Assembly: GCF_001187535.1 (NCBI RefSeq)
Contig: NZ_LFIO01000947.1
Location: 62,001 to 126,000, forward strand
Length of the DNA: 64,000 bases
DNA from: Rhizobium ecuadorense
Lineage (GTDB): Bacteria; Pseudomonadota; Alphaproteobacteria; Rhizobiales; Rhizobiaceae
Direction: 5' to 3'
Shown one piece after another: positions 17,205-26,079 of the stretch. The notes below the pieces were generated by a model. The model searched no databases. It was not told the DNA's origin and was given only the letters and a program-made list of their open reading frames with translations. Each line of letters starts with the position of its first letter. Position 1 is the first letter of the stretch. The position numbers and the translations under genes are program-made.

Positions 17205-19166
17205 TCAGTGTGCGGCGCCTGATTTCTCCTTTGCCCTCACAATGGCGTCCGCTTCCTTGCCGTATAGTTCCTCGAAGTGATCGAAGGTCTTGGAAAAATA
17301 ACCAATGCCCTGCGTCGCCGAGCGCAGCGACCGCGCCAGATCGTCAAGTGCGCCGCCCGGAACGAGCGCCCGGAAGATGTCCCATCCCTTGGCGGTTTCA
17401 TCGCGGTCGAAGCCGAGAACCTGGCCGTTGAGACCGGCAACGATCTGGACAAGGCTGCCTGAATAGACCGACGGGATGTGGAACTCGCTGCGGAAGACCG
17501 GCTGCATCAACACGCTCGATCCTTCGGCAAGCGCCTGTCGCACCCCCATTTTCGACGCGGTCCGGAAGGCGTGTTCCGAACTGTCGACGGCATGGTGCTG
17601 GCCATCTTGCAGCGTTACGCCGACATCGATGACCTCGAAGCCTAGCGGTCCTTTCTCCATCGCTTCGCGCGCGCCCGCTTCGACGGCGGGGAAGTAATTG
17701 CGCGGAACGGCGCCGCCCTTGACGGTTTCGCCAAAGGTGAAGCCCTGGCCGCGCTCGTTGGGGTGAATGCTCAACTTGACATCCGCGAATTGCCCGGCAC
17801 CGCCGGTCTGTTTGCGATGGCGGTAATGAACCTCCGATGGTTTGGCGATCGTCTCGCGGTAGATTGGGCTGGGCGTTCGGTCGGTCACGGAGATGTGAAA
17901 GACATCCGCCAGCGTTCGGCAGAGATCACGCAGATGCACCGGCCCTTGCGCGCGGACGAGTTGAGCGCCCGTGCCTTCCTCCTGCAAGACTTTCAGGCCG
18001 CGATCCGTCTCGGAAAGTTTCGCCAGCGTTTCGGAAAGCTTGTTTTCATCGCGCTCGCTGCCCGGAACCAGTATCCTCTCAAGCATCGGCGTCGGTGGTT
18101 CCGTCCACTCAGGCGGGGCGACCACCGCGCCGGCGGTCAACAGCGAAGGGACGGACAGATGGTCGGACTTGACGGTCGCGAAGACATCCCCGGGTGCCGG
18201 CAGAACCGCCGCATTGGACCGCCCGTTTGCAAGACTTTGGACGGCGCCGAGGCTGGAGCCGCCGAGCGATGCGCCTTGCCGCAGTCCCTCGCCAAGGGCG
18301 CGCACCAGCACCGTCTTGCCGACATTCTGGCGATGATAGGCATGGAAACTCACGGCCGCCAGCTTGCCTTCATCGACAGTTCCCGTCTCAGCGAGACGCT
18401 GCCTGAGAATCCCGACCGGCGGCGCCTCGTGGCGCAGCGCCTTCATCAGCCGCATCATGCCGTTACCGTGGCTTGCAGCACCGATCAGGACCGGGATAAT
18501 TCTGTTTTCCCTGAGAACCCGTGATGAAATGGCATAGAGCGCGTCGCTGGATGGCTCGCGGTCCTCGATCAGTTCCTCGAGAAGCCAGTCATCGAATTCG
18601 GACAGGTGTTCCAGGAGCTCGGTGCGCGCTTCGTGCTCGCGTTCGGCGGTGCTTTCGGGGATTGCGATCAACGCCGAAGGCTGGCCTTCCCGGTAGCGCC
18701 ACGCCCGCTCCGAAATCAGATCGCAACTGCCGATGATCCTGTCCCCCTCGCGGATCGGGATCTGGCGAAGCAGAAGGGTGTGGCCGGCGTAGTCTTGAAG
18801 CGCGGCGATCACGTCCCTCAGCCGCCCTCTCGGTTCGTCCATCCGGTTGACGAAGAGGATGCAAGGCGTCCCCGAGGCTTCGATTATCCTGAGATAGGGG
18901 GCGGCGAGCACAGCCTCCTCGGGTGCCGATGAAACGCACAATATGCAGGCGTCGCTGGCAAGAAGCGCGTGCTGCGCATGCGCCAACGCTTCGTTGGGTC
19001 CTGGCGCATCCAGTGCACACCACGCCTCGTTTCCGAAGGTGAACTCTGTGAGGTTCAATCCATAAGGGGAGCTGGATTTTCTCGGCGTCCCCTCCAGCGA
19101 GCCGAGCTTTTCCACGACTGTCGATTTTCCGGTCTGCGAGGGTCCAAGCACGGTAAAGCAACGCAT
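17205..19166 (-). CDS. elongation factor G-like translational GTPase (FusA paralogue)
   Basis: About 653-aa EF-G-like protein. The G1 loop is GPSQTGKS (residues 8-15), but G3 is DAPGP rather than DTPGH and G4 is NRMD rather than NKMD. The histidine required for GTP hydrolysis in EF-G (in DTPGH) is therefore replaced. Domains II-V are recognisable (for example PSPIYRETIAKPSEVHYRHR and the C-terminal EF-G domain IV/V region). Such divergent EF-G-like proteins occur in many alphaproteobacteria beside the canonical fusA; their role is not settled. The start at ATG 19166 has GGAGGA just upstream. Not linked to ribosomal protein genes here. It marks the left flank of the accessory island. Confidence 0.85.
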   Translation of the reverse strand: MRCFTVLGPSQTGKSTVVEKLGSLEGTPRKSSSPYGLNLTEFTFGNEAWCALDAPGPNEALAHAQHALLASDACILCVSSAPEEAVLAAPYLRIIEASGTPCILFVNRMDEPRGRLRDVIAALQDYAGHTLLLRQIPIREGDRIIGSCDLISERAWRYREGQPSALIAIPESTAEREHEARTELLEHLSEFDDWLLEELIEDREPSSDALYAISSRVLRENRIIPVLIGAASHGNGMMRLMKALRHEAPPVGILRQRLAETGTVDEGKLAAVSFHAYHRQNVGKTVLVRALGEGLRQGASLGGSSLGAVQSLANGRSNAAVLPAPGDVFATVKSDHLSVPSLLTAGAVVAPPEWTEPPTPMLERILVPGSERDENKLSETLAKLSETDRGLKVLQEEGTGAQLVRAQGPVHLRDLCRTLADVFHISVTDRTPSPIYRETIAKPSEVHYRHRKQTGGAGQFADVKLSIHPNERGQGFTFGETVKGGAVPRNYFPAVEAGAREAMEKGPLGFEVIDVGVTLQDGQHHAVDSSEHAFRTASKMGVRQALAEGSSVLMQPVFRSEFHIPSVYSGSLVQIVAGLNGQVLGFDRDETAKGWDIFRALVPGGALDDLARSLRSATQGIGYFSKTFDHFEELYGKEADAIVRAKEKSGAAH

Positions 19167-19643
19167 CAGCATTCCTCCAACTGCCATAAACACAAATTTC
19201 AGCCATCATAGGATGCCCTGAACCGCCGCAAGGCGCCAGAGGTGTTCGGTTTCACAACGCTTTGAGCTGGACTTGCATCTATCGTCGAGTGCTCTGGGGG
19301 CCGAAGCGTTCTTTTCGCCCGCTCATGCGATGCTGGATGGATTATGAAAAGCGCGGTCATCGGTCCAAGCTACTTTAACGACTATGACCGGGTGAAAACT
19401 TCCAGGATAATTGGAGTTGGTCCCCTGATGGGAATCGAACCTGAGATGCGTCTTGAGCACAAGCCAGAAATTTCAAAAACGGTATCCGGTATGCCGCTCA
19501 GCGGAGTGGAAAGGCGAATTTGTTGGGGACTGATCTCAAGTTCCCCACTATATATCCGGATTGTCATTTGCCACCGGCGTATCGTTTGTGGAATGCTGCG
19601 TGAAAAGAACGTGTTTAATGCGTAGACCAGAAGGCGGGCAGCG
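19167..19643. other. gene-free left junction of accessory island
   Basis: A 477-bp stretch between the EF-G-like gene and the first island gene. Apart from the tRNA-like fragment at 19418-19441, I see no convincing gene: the only open frame (19344-19625) lacks a Shine-Dalgarno and resembles no family. GC content falls from the left flank toward the right, consistent with an island boundary here. Confidence 0.5.
19418..19441 (-). other. tRNA 3'-end-like fragment (possible attachment site)
   Basis: Read on the minus strand, this contains a T-loop consensus (GGTTCGATTCCC) followed by an acceptor-like GGGGACCA, as at the 3' end of a tRNA. Upstream bases do not form a T-stem or the rest of a cloverleaf, so it is not a complete tRNA. 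Such 3' fragments are left when an element integrates into a tRNA gene. Its position at the edge of the low-GC island fits, but no second copy and no integrase are visible, and I cannot name the tRNA. Confidence 0.35.
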
Positions 19644-21032
19644 TTGACGGGAATACCAGCCAGCGGCGAAGACGTCATTCCGGGTTTTCGTAAGGACCAG
19701 AAGCTCGATCGTCTCGCAGAGCGCTTCAATGTCGCTCAATTTATAAGCTTTGGCCCGGGCGTTGATGGCCCAGTCCAGCAGTACGCCCGCTTATCCGACA
19801 TTCCGCCAAATCCGACATTCACGTCCGTTGATGAGGGTATGGAGGCTCTGTTCGCTCGCAGCGCCGAGGGAACAGTCAACATCCGGAGCTTCAGCGAAGC
19901 CGATTCCCAGAGCCGAGAGTTTATTTACGCTCTTTCGACACTCGATGACGCCGTATCAGCGATCCGCCGAATATCATCCGAGGGTGCGTACACCATAGCC
20001 AACGAAACCATTGACGTTTCCGACGGCGGCGTCTCGGGGGTTGCCATGGACGGCCTGGTAGAGTTCCGGCCTGACGCGACCCCACGTGGCGTCGAAGCTC
20101 CCGGCTTCGCCAGTCTGCCCCTCGACTGGGCTACGTCCCTGTTCAAAACGGTATACGGCATTGATGCCTCCTTGGAGGCGGCGCGGCATGCTCGTGTGGA
20201 GTTCAGTCTTCACCCCGTAAGACGGGGTTGGCGGCAAAGCCATCTTATCTTCTGGGAGTATGGCGAAGTCGACCATTTTGATCGTAGCGCTGACGTGGCG
20301 TGGCCAAATGACTTCAGCCGTATGATTGGTGATAAAGCATACGGTCTCCTGATCGCCGACTTGATCGGCGTTCCAGTTCCGAAGACGACTGTAATAGGTC
20401 GGAGGGTCGCACCTTTTTCCTTTGGGAGGGATACTGGCTCTGCTGAGCAGTGGATACGTACGAGCCCAATCGTCCAGGTGCCAGGTAAATTCACGACGGC
20501 TAAAGGTTGGCTCGATCCGTTTAAGTTGGTTCAGGACGAGGACTCCGACGGAACGGCTTTGGCGTCGATCCTTTCGCAGCGCTCAGTAACAGCGGTTTAC
20601 TCCGGTGCTGCGATTGAAGGAGCGGACGGTGAGTTCATCGTTGAGGGCGCGGCGGGTTCTGGTGAAGGGTTCATGCTCGGAACGACTGCGCCGCAGGTCA
20701 TGCCTGAAGATGTGATCACGAAAGTTTCCCAAGTTCGCCAACAGCTTAACGCTCAGCTTGGGAGTGTTCGGTTCGAGTGGGTGTTCGACGGCGCTCAGGT
20801 TTGGATAGTCCAACTTCACACCGGAGCCAGCCAATCTGCTGGCCGCGCCATTGTGCCTGGTGATGCTGAACAATGGGTGACATTCAACGTTTATCAAGGC
20901 TTGGAGGCCCTGCGAGACCTTATTCGCACTCTTCCGGCTAATACCGGCATTCAATTGGACGGTGCCGTGGGAAGGACCAGTCACATCGCGGATGTCGTTC
21001 GCAAAGCCCATGTGCCAACAAGGTTGCTCTGA
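19644..21032 (+). CDS. hypothetical island protein with PEP-synthase/PPDK-like features
   Basis: 462-aa protein that I cannot assign firmly. Its C-terminal part (VRFEWVFDGAQVWIVQLH) resembles the end of the ATP-grasp nucleotide-binding domain of phosphoenolpyruvate synthase and pyruvate phosphate dikinase (typically DIEWA...DG..WILQ), and GSGEGFMLG could be a glycine-rich nucleotide loop. It lacks the phospho-histidine and PEP-binding domains, so it would not be a complete PEP synthase. The frame opens just after a stop at 19623; the start is probably the TTG at 19644. It is the first island gene and reads toward the dGTPase, 156 bp before the small ORF. The role in the island is unknown. Confidence 0.5.
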   Translation: MTGIPASGEDVIPGFRKDQKLDRLAERFNVAQFISFGPGVDGPVQQYARLSDIPPNPTFTSVDEGMEALFARSAEGTVNIRSFSEADSQSREFIYALSTLDDAVSAIRRISSEGAYTIANETIDVSDGGVSGVAMDGLVEFRPDATPRGVEAPGFASLPLDWATSLFKTVYGIDASLEAARHARVEFSLHPVRRGWRQSHLIFWEYGEVDHFDRSADVAWPNDFSRMIGDKAYGLLIADLIGVPVPKTTVIGRRVAPFSFGRDTGSAEQWIRTSPIVQVPGKFTTAKGWLDPFKLVQDEDSDGTALASILSQRSVTAVYSGAAIEGADGEFIVEGAAGSGEGFMLGTTAPQVMPEDVITKVSQVRQQLNAQLGSVRFEWVFDGAQVWIVQLHTGASQSAGRAIVPGDAEQWVTFNVYQGLEALRDLIRTLPANTGIQLDGAVGRTSHIADVVRKAHVPTRLL

Positions 21033-21188
21033 GTGGCTGTCTTCGTCGCCACATCCAATTCGCGAAAAGTGATTTGCAATTTCTCGCGATTTGCAAGAAA
21101 ACGTGAACGAAACGTAAACAAATGCGTTGTAAGCTCTAAGCAAGGCTCATTTGATGAGTCTTGCAAACCGCCCCAAGGAGGATTCGAA

Positions 21189-21335
21189 ATGACTTATGCT
21201 GCAGTACTGGAAGCCAGACAAATTGCTGACACCAAAGTTGAGACACTTCGCGCGGCTGTCAGGCTGAGCGAGGAGCGTGCGAAAGCAGCGGCCTCCGACG
21301 CTCAGAAAAAAGCCTCCGAAGGCAAGAAGGACTAA
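21189..21335 (+). CDS. 48-aa small protein preceding dGTPase
   Basis: Short ORF with an excellent Shine-Dalgarno (AAGGAGG) 7 nt before the ATG, ending 8 bp before the dGTPase start. The product is Ala/Lys/Glu/Arg-rich and predicted to be one long helix (VETLRAAVRLSEERAKAAAS), with a charged tail KKASEGKKD. No family recognised. Its position suggests co-expression with the dGTPase and perhaps a role as a small partner or inhibitor (inference). The AT-richer upstream region 21033-21188 probably carries the promoter. Confidence 0.55.
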   Translation: MTYAAVLEARQIADTKVETLRAAVRLSEERAKAAASDAQKKASEGKKD

Positions 21336-21343
21336 CATATACG

Positions 21344-22720
21344 ATGATGTATTCTGCTGGCGACTATGAGCGTCCGGTTCCAACTTCGGATACTGAAAAT
21401 ACTGAATGGCGCCCGCCCTTCATCCGCGACTACGGTCGGATTATTCACAGTGCAAGCTTTAGACGCCAGCAAGGGAAGACTCAGGTCTTTCCTGGTCATG
21501 AATCAGATTTCTTCAGAAACAGGCTGACCCACTCGCTGGAGGTCGCCCAGATCGCTGAAGGCATCGCAGACCGTCTTAATGTCGTTTACAAAGAGGTTCT
21601 AGAGAAAAACCCGATCAGTAGCAGACTATGTGCTGCTGCGGGTCTGGTCCACGACATCGGCCATCCCCCGTTTGGTCACAACGGGGAGCGGGCGCTCGAC
21701 GATAAGATGAAAAAGTATGGAGGGTTCGAAGGGAACGCTCAAACGCTTCGTATTCTTAGCCGCCTGGACAAGAAGGCGCTTTATAAGGATGAGGTTGCGG
21801 GTGACAATAGAGCAGGGATGAACCTCTGCTATCGAACTCTTGCTGCTATCTTAAAATACGACAGGGTAATCCCCCTCGAACGAGAAGAGGGGTCGAAACT
21901 CACGAAGGGCTATTACCTATCTGAGAAGCCGATAGTTGATCGCATCAAAGAGAAGGTGCTCAGAGGGAAGAGCGGCCCTCCGGAAGGCGAATTCAAGACA
22001 ATCGAATGCGCGATCATGGATATCGCAGATGATATCGCCTACTCGGTTTACGATCTTGAAGACAGTCTCAAAGCCGGATTCCTTACGCCTGCAACGATCC
22101 TAGCAACGGATGACAAGCGTCTCGACGACGTGGCTGCCGATGTAACAAATCAAATGGGGCGGCCTGTCGATCGGGGCGAGGTCATGTCGGTATTCGTTGA
22201 CCTGTTCAAGGGCATGATCCCTGAAGTGTCCGAAGACCATGCCAGCGCAGTCGTGAATTTCGCGAAGGCTGTTCAGGGGTCGCATGAGCTGAGTTCGAAC
22301 GGTTATACCCGAACGAAGCTGTCTTCTCAGCTCGTCCACGAATTCATAAACGGCGTCGAGTTCAAATTCGATCCAAATCGACCAGCCCTTTCTAAGGTGT
22401 GGCTTAAGCCGGAAATCAAGCTGAAGGTCGAGGTTCTCAAGCAATATACCTACAAGTCCATCATCTATTCGCCGCGAGTGAAGCTCGGGGAGTTCCGGGG
22501 AACTCAGCTAGTTAAAGAAATATTTGAAGCGCTCGCAGGAGATAAGGGCGAACTCCTGATGCCCGATGACGTCCGCGAGAGGTTTCTGGTTTCCGAAGAC
22601 AAGGGACATAGGGCACGCACGATTTGCGATTTCGTCGCCGGAATGACGGATCGCTACGCAATGGAGTTTTGGGCACGACTGAAGTCTGATGGCGCAGAAA
22701 GTATGTTTAAGGACATATAG
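21344..22720 (+). CDS. dgt: dGTPase-like HD-domain triphosphohydrolase
   Basis: 458-aa protein of the dGTPase family, which hydrolyses dGTP (or other dNTPs) to the nucleoside and triphosphate. HD motifs are all present: the N-terminal RRQQGKTQVF region, RNRLTHSLEVAQIAEGIAD, LVHDIGHPPFGHNGE with the metal-binding His-Asp pair, and the final Asp in IMDIADDIAYSVYDLED. Island-borne dGTPases are known anti-phage factors that drain dNTPs. Starts at 21344 and 21347 (ATGATG) are equally possible. It follows the 48-aa ORF by 8 bp and converges on a dUTPase gene. Codon use is less GC-biased than flanking chromosomal genes. Confidence 0.88.
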   Translation: MMYSAGDYERPVPTSDTENTEWRPPFIRDYGRIIHSASFRRQQGKTQVFPGHESDFFRNRLTHSLEVAQIAEGIADRLNVVYKEVLEKNPISSRLCAAAGLVHDIGHPPFGHNGERALDDKMKKYGGFEGNAQTLRILSRLDKKALYKDEVAGDNRAGMNLCYRTLAAILKYDRVIPLEREEGSKLTKGYYLSEKPIVDRIKEKVLRGKSGPPEGEFKTIECAIMDIADDIAYSVYDLEDSLKAGFLTPATILATDDKRLDDVAADVTNQMGRPVDRGEVMSVFVDLFKGMIPEVSEDHASAVVNFAKAVQGSHELSSNGYTRTKLSSQLVHEFINGVEFKFDPNRPALSKVWLKPEIKLKVEVLKQYTYKSIIYSPRVKLGEFRGTQLVKEIFEALAGDKGELLMPDDVRERFLVSEDKGHRARTICDFVAGMTDRYAMEFWARLKSDGAESMFKDI

Positions 22721-22741
22721 ACCGGGCGTGGCTTCCAGGAA

Positions 22742-23176
22742 CTAGTTACTTCCTGTCGAACCGAAGCCGCCTGATCCTCGATCCGATTGGGGTAGCTGGT
22801 CTCCGAAGCGCATCGTTACTTGGGGCGCTGGAGCTATAACTAGCTGCGCTATCCTCATGCCGACTTCGATGTGAAAAGTCTCCCTTCCGAAATTGATAAG
22901 TAGCACTTGAATCTCGCCACGATAGTCGGCGTCGATCGTGCCAGGTGTGTTCAGGACCGTCACGCCATTCCGTGCAGCATATCCCGAGCGAGGCCGGACC
23001 TGACCCTCCCAGCCCGGCGGGATCTCAACAGCAAGTCCGGTCGGGATGATCGCATAGTCGCCCGGGGAAATCGAAGAAGCGGTAATCGCCGCCAAGTCCA
23101 TTCCTGCGGCGCCGGGAGTTGCGTACGAGGGCAACCGAGCGTCTGGATGAAGTCGTTGAAAGATTATCTCGGTCAT
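22742..23176 (-). CDS. dut: dUTP diphosphatase (dUTPase)
   Basis: 144-aa trimeric-type dUTPase: dUTP to dUMP and pyrophosphate. All five family motifs are visible: [39 protein letters not shown] and the C-terminal [10 protein letters not shown] that closes over the active site. Length is typical. The ATG at 23176 has AAAGGAA upstream. It is convergent with the dGTPase and divergent from the PRTase-led operon, sharing a 153-bp upstream region with it. A dedicated dUTPase inside an island beside a dNTP-hydrolysing enzyme is notable. It could be a phage-derived enzyme or part of the same nucleotide-control module; the housekeeping dut gene would be elsewhere. Confidence 0.93.
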   Translation of the reverse strand: MTEIIFQRLHPDARLPSYATPGAAGMDLAAITASSISPGDYAIIPTGLAVEIPPGWEGQVRPRSGYAARNGVTVLNTPGTIDADYRGEIQVLLINFGRETFHIEVGMRIAQLVIAPAPQVTMRFGDQLPQSDRGSGGFGSTGSN

Positions 23177-23329
23177 TGGAATTCCTTTCGCTGCCGATAG
23201 GAAGGGAATGATACCCCAACGGAAATGCTTGGGAAATCGGCGGCGCCTACCTTGAAAGCGTACAACTTACCTGCGAGTGTCCGGACAGTTTAACGGGCGA
23301 CTCTCCACCGGCTACTGGCAAGAATACGC

Positions 23330-24214
23330 ATGTCTTCAGAAAGTTCACTGATATTCGAAAAAGAGAAAAAGTTCAGGGAGTTTCATATTTGGCCTTTCTC
23401 GTCAGAACTCGACGTTCGCCAGTGGCTCAGCAATTTTGAGGATCAGCACCTCGAATTTGCATTGAGGCTGCTCGACGCATTTAATTACGTTGCCGATCCG
23501 CTTATCAACGCCATGCTTGCCGGAGCGATGCAGCGCTTGGTTACCCACGCGTCAGGGGCTTCGTTGACTTCTGGCCCCGGTTTTTTCAGTGAATCCATCT
23601 TCGTGCTTGTGCAGGGCGAGCAGCCCAGCGCCTCCGACAGTGGCTATATATATGCAAGGAAGTTGCGAGATAAGCTCGGGGTTGAAGAAAAGAGGATCAA
23701 GGATCCCGCGAGCGCATTGAAAGCTATTAACCAGTTTCGAAATGTCGTGTTCGTCGATGATTTTATCGGGTCTGGGCAGCAGATGCTGCATACGTGGCAT
23801 GGCAAACACGAGATCGCCCCCGGACAGATAAATTCATTTCAGGATGTAAACGCACTTGGGGGCCACAGGTTTTACTATTGTGCTACGGTCTGCAGCGCTG
23901 TCGGGCACTCGAACTTAGGTCAATTTCTGCCGGACCTGCGGTTATTCGCAGCAAACGTGCTTCGCGAGGAAGACAGTCTCATCTACCCTGGCCGCCCTAT
24001 CTGGCGGGGTCGATATGACGAGAGCATGGCCTTGCTAAAGCACTACTCCGAGAAAGCTGGTTATCAGGCGGAGAATGGTGGCGAAAATGACTGGCGGGGC
24101 TTTCACCGACAAGGCCTGGGATTGGCTTACTGGCACGGGGTGCCTGATGCCACGTTGCCGGTGTTCCGATCAACGCGAAACAACTGGAAACCGCTGGTAA
24201 GGACCAAAGGATGA
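23330..24214 (+). CDS. phosphoribosyltransferase-like conflict protein (PRTase-CE type)
   Basis: 294-aa protein with a phosphoribosyltransferase-like core: VVFVDDFIGSGQQM (about residues 138-151) matches the PRPP-binding loop (hydrophobic stretch, Asp-Asp, small residues, Gly). It resembles PRTase-like proteins predicted as effectors or sensors in bacterial conflict systems and found next to ORC/CDC6-like ATPases, as it is here. No ordinary nucleotide-salvage partner genes are present. It is the first of four overlapping genes; its stop overlaps the ATPase start by 4 bp. The start at ATG 23330 is the first in frame after the divergent promoter region, without a strong Shine-Dalgarno. The PRTase fold is likely; the reaction is unknown. 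Confidence 0.65.
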   Translation: MSSESSLIFEKEKKFREFHIWPFSSELDVRQWLSNFEDQHLEFALRLLDAFNYVADPLINAMLAGAMQRLVTHASGASLTSGPGFFSESIFVLVQGEQPSASDSGYIYARKLRDKLGVEEKRIKDPASALKAINQFRNVVFVDDFIGSGQQMLHTWHGKHEIAPGQINSFQDVNALGGHRFYYCATVCSAVGHSNLGQFLPDLRLFAANVLREEDSLIYPGRPIWRGRYDESMALLKHYSEKAGYQAENGGENDWRGFHRQGLGLAYWHGVPDATLPVFRSTRNNWKPLVRTKG

Positions 24215-26079
24215 GTGACTCCTCGGGAAAGACGGAAGAGCTGAGAGAGTTGTTCGGAAGTTTTCGCGCGGAATGGCTGCGGGAGCGGCTTTTCTCGCTA
24301 TTCAATGAACCAGAATACTTCCCATCTCTCAAAGATCGCCGTCCTTGCGTCCTCATGGGAGGCAGGGGAACAGGAAAGACCACTGTGCTCCGTTGCATGT
24401 CTTACCAGGGACAGGCGGCACTAAGCGGAATTCGAAAGGAAAACCGTCAAAGCTCATACATTGGGCTCTACCATCGCGTGAACAGCAACCGTGTTACCGC
24501 GTTTCAGGGGCCGGAGTTGTCTGAGCTCGAATGGCGTAAGCTCTTCGCGCACTACATGAACCTGCTCATCGCCGAGATGATCTTTGAATACCTCGACTGG
24601 TTCGCTGTCAACCGGGGGAAAAATGTCGACCTTCCTTCCGCCGCTTGCGCTCGGATCGCTAAAGCGTTTGGTGTCGGAAGGGTTGCTACACGAGAGGAAC
24701 TGGCCGAGGAGGTGGCAACAGCGAAACAGGCTTTGGAGCTCTACGTCAATAATCTTGATGGCGAGCCGCCGCAGCTGTCGATGCTTCAGGCTCCTATCGA
24801 CGATCTGACGAATGAGCTCTCGAAGATCGATGAACTGGATCAGCCGTTCTTCTATATCCTTCTGGACGAGTACGAGAACTTCCTCGACTACCAACAGATT
24901 GTCGTGAACACGCTTATCAAGCACTCAAGCGTCAACTACGTATTTAAGGTCGGTGTCCGAGAACTAGGGTGGCGTATGCGATCCACGCTGAATGGCACCG
25001 AGCAATTAATCCATCCGGCCGATTACGAGTTGATCCATATTGAACGGCGCCTTAGTGCAAACTTCACCCAGTTTGCGCGGGATGTATGTGAGGCGCGGCT
25101 GAGAGAGTGGTCGTCGCGGACCAACAGCCCGCACCTATCCCTCGATGACTTACTGTTGGATTTGCCCTACGAGAAGGAAGCCGAACTTCTCGGTGTATCC
25201 GATCGGATTCAGCAAATCAGGCGACGTCTCCAGGGCGAAGACGACGCTGCCGTCCTGCTCAAGATCGAAGACTTTCCGATCTATGTATTCTGGTCGCTGG
25301 ATGACAAGAATTACGATAAGACACTGAAGAGTGTGAGAGAGTACGCCGCAGGCAGTACATATCAAAAGGACAGATTTAGCAACTATAAATATGCGATGCT
25401 GTTTACGATCGCCTCAAATGGCGCGAAACTATCGAAATATTACTGTGGAAATCGGGTTTTCTCGACCATCTCTCGTAACAATATCAGATTTTATCTTCAT
25501 CTCGTTTCTGCGGCGATTGATTTTCATCAGGCGCGGGGGCGAAATTTGGGCGAGCCAATCTCCCCAGCTGACCAGACGTTGGCAGCCCGGGAAGTTGGTT
25601 TGCAGTATCTAACTGAGCTTGAGGGCGTTACGGTTCAGGGCGTCCAGCTCGTCAAATTGATCCTTGGCTTCGGCAGGTTGTTCCAAATACTTTCCCGGAA
25701 CCCGTTAGGAAAAGCTCCTGAGACGATGGAGTTCTCCATTAAGAAAAAGGGCGCATCCGGGACTGCAGAGCCCGTTAGGCAGTTGATAACAAACGCGGTG
25801 ATGCATCTAGCACTTGTTCGTTCAGAGGGGACAAAGCTTGCGACGGAGGCGGATATCAAAGAGTGGGATTACTCGCTCCATCCGATCTTCGCCCCGTATT
25901 TCAATTTTTCGCATCGTCGGAAGCGTAAACTCGACATAAGCGAGAAGGAGTTCCTTGGCATGGTCGAGGCGCCCCAAGAAACCATCAAGTTTCTTCTCAA
26001 GGAAAAAGCTTCCCTGATCGACGATGAGCCGCCGCAGCAATTACAGTTGTTCAACGAATATTATGCCGGTGCAAAATGA
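24211..26079 (+). CDS. ORC/CDC6-like AAA ATPase, island operon
   Basis: 622-aa P-loop ATPase. Walker A is MGGRGTGKTT (about residues 50-59) and Walker B with following acidic residues is ILLDEYENFLD (about 214-224). The long C-terminal region is helical and may include a winged-helix. The architecture fits ORC/CDC6-like ATPases of conflict systems that accompany PRTase-like proteins. It probably acts as the nucleotide-dependent sensor or switch on DNA. It overlaps both neighbours by 4 bp (start with PRTase stop, stop with next start), so the products are made together, perhaps as a complex. No nuclease or TIR domain is evident. Confidence 0.7.
   Translation: MSDSSGKTEELRELFGSFRAEWLRERLFSLFNEPEYFPSLKDRRPCVLMGGRGTGKTTVLRCMSYQGQAALSGIRKENRQSSYIGLYHRVNSNRVTAFQGPELSELEWRKLFAHYMNLLIAEMIFEYLDWFAVNRGKNVDLPSAACARIAKAFGVGRVATREELAEEVATAKQALELYVNNLDGEPPQLSMLQAPIDDLTNELSKIDELDQPFFYILLDEYENFLDYQQIVVNTLIKHSSVNYVFKVGVRELGWRMRSTLNGTEQLIHPADYELIHIERRLSANFTQFARDVCEARLREWSSRTNSPHLSLDDLLLDLPYEKEAELLGVSDRIQQIRRRLQGEDDAAVLLKIEDFPIYVFWSLDDKNYDKTLKSVREYAAGSTYQKDRFSNYKYAMLFTIASNGAKLSKYYCGNRVFSTISRNNIRFYLHLVSAAIDFHQARGRNLGEPISPADQTLAAREVGLQYLTELEGVTVQGVQLVKLILGFGRLFQILSRNPLGKAPETMEFSIKKKGASGTAEPVRQLITNAVMHLALVRSEGTKLATEADIKEWDYSLHPIFAPYFNFSHRRKRKLDISEKEFLGMVEAPQETIKFLLKEKASLIDDEPPQQLQLFNEYYAGAK

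Noticed and set aside
19344..19625. 93-codon open frame at the left island edge
   Set aside because: No Shine-Dalgarno, no family resemblance, and it runs through the tRNA-like fragment.
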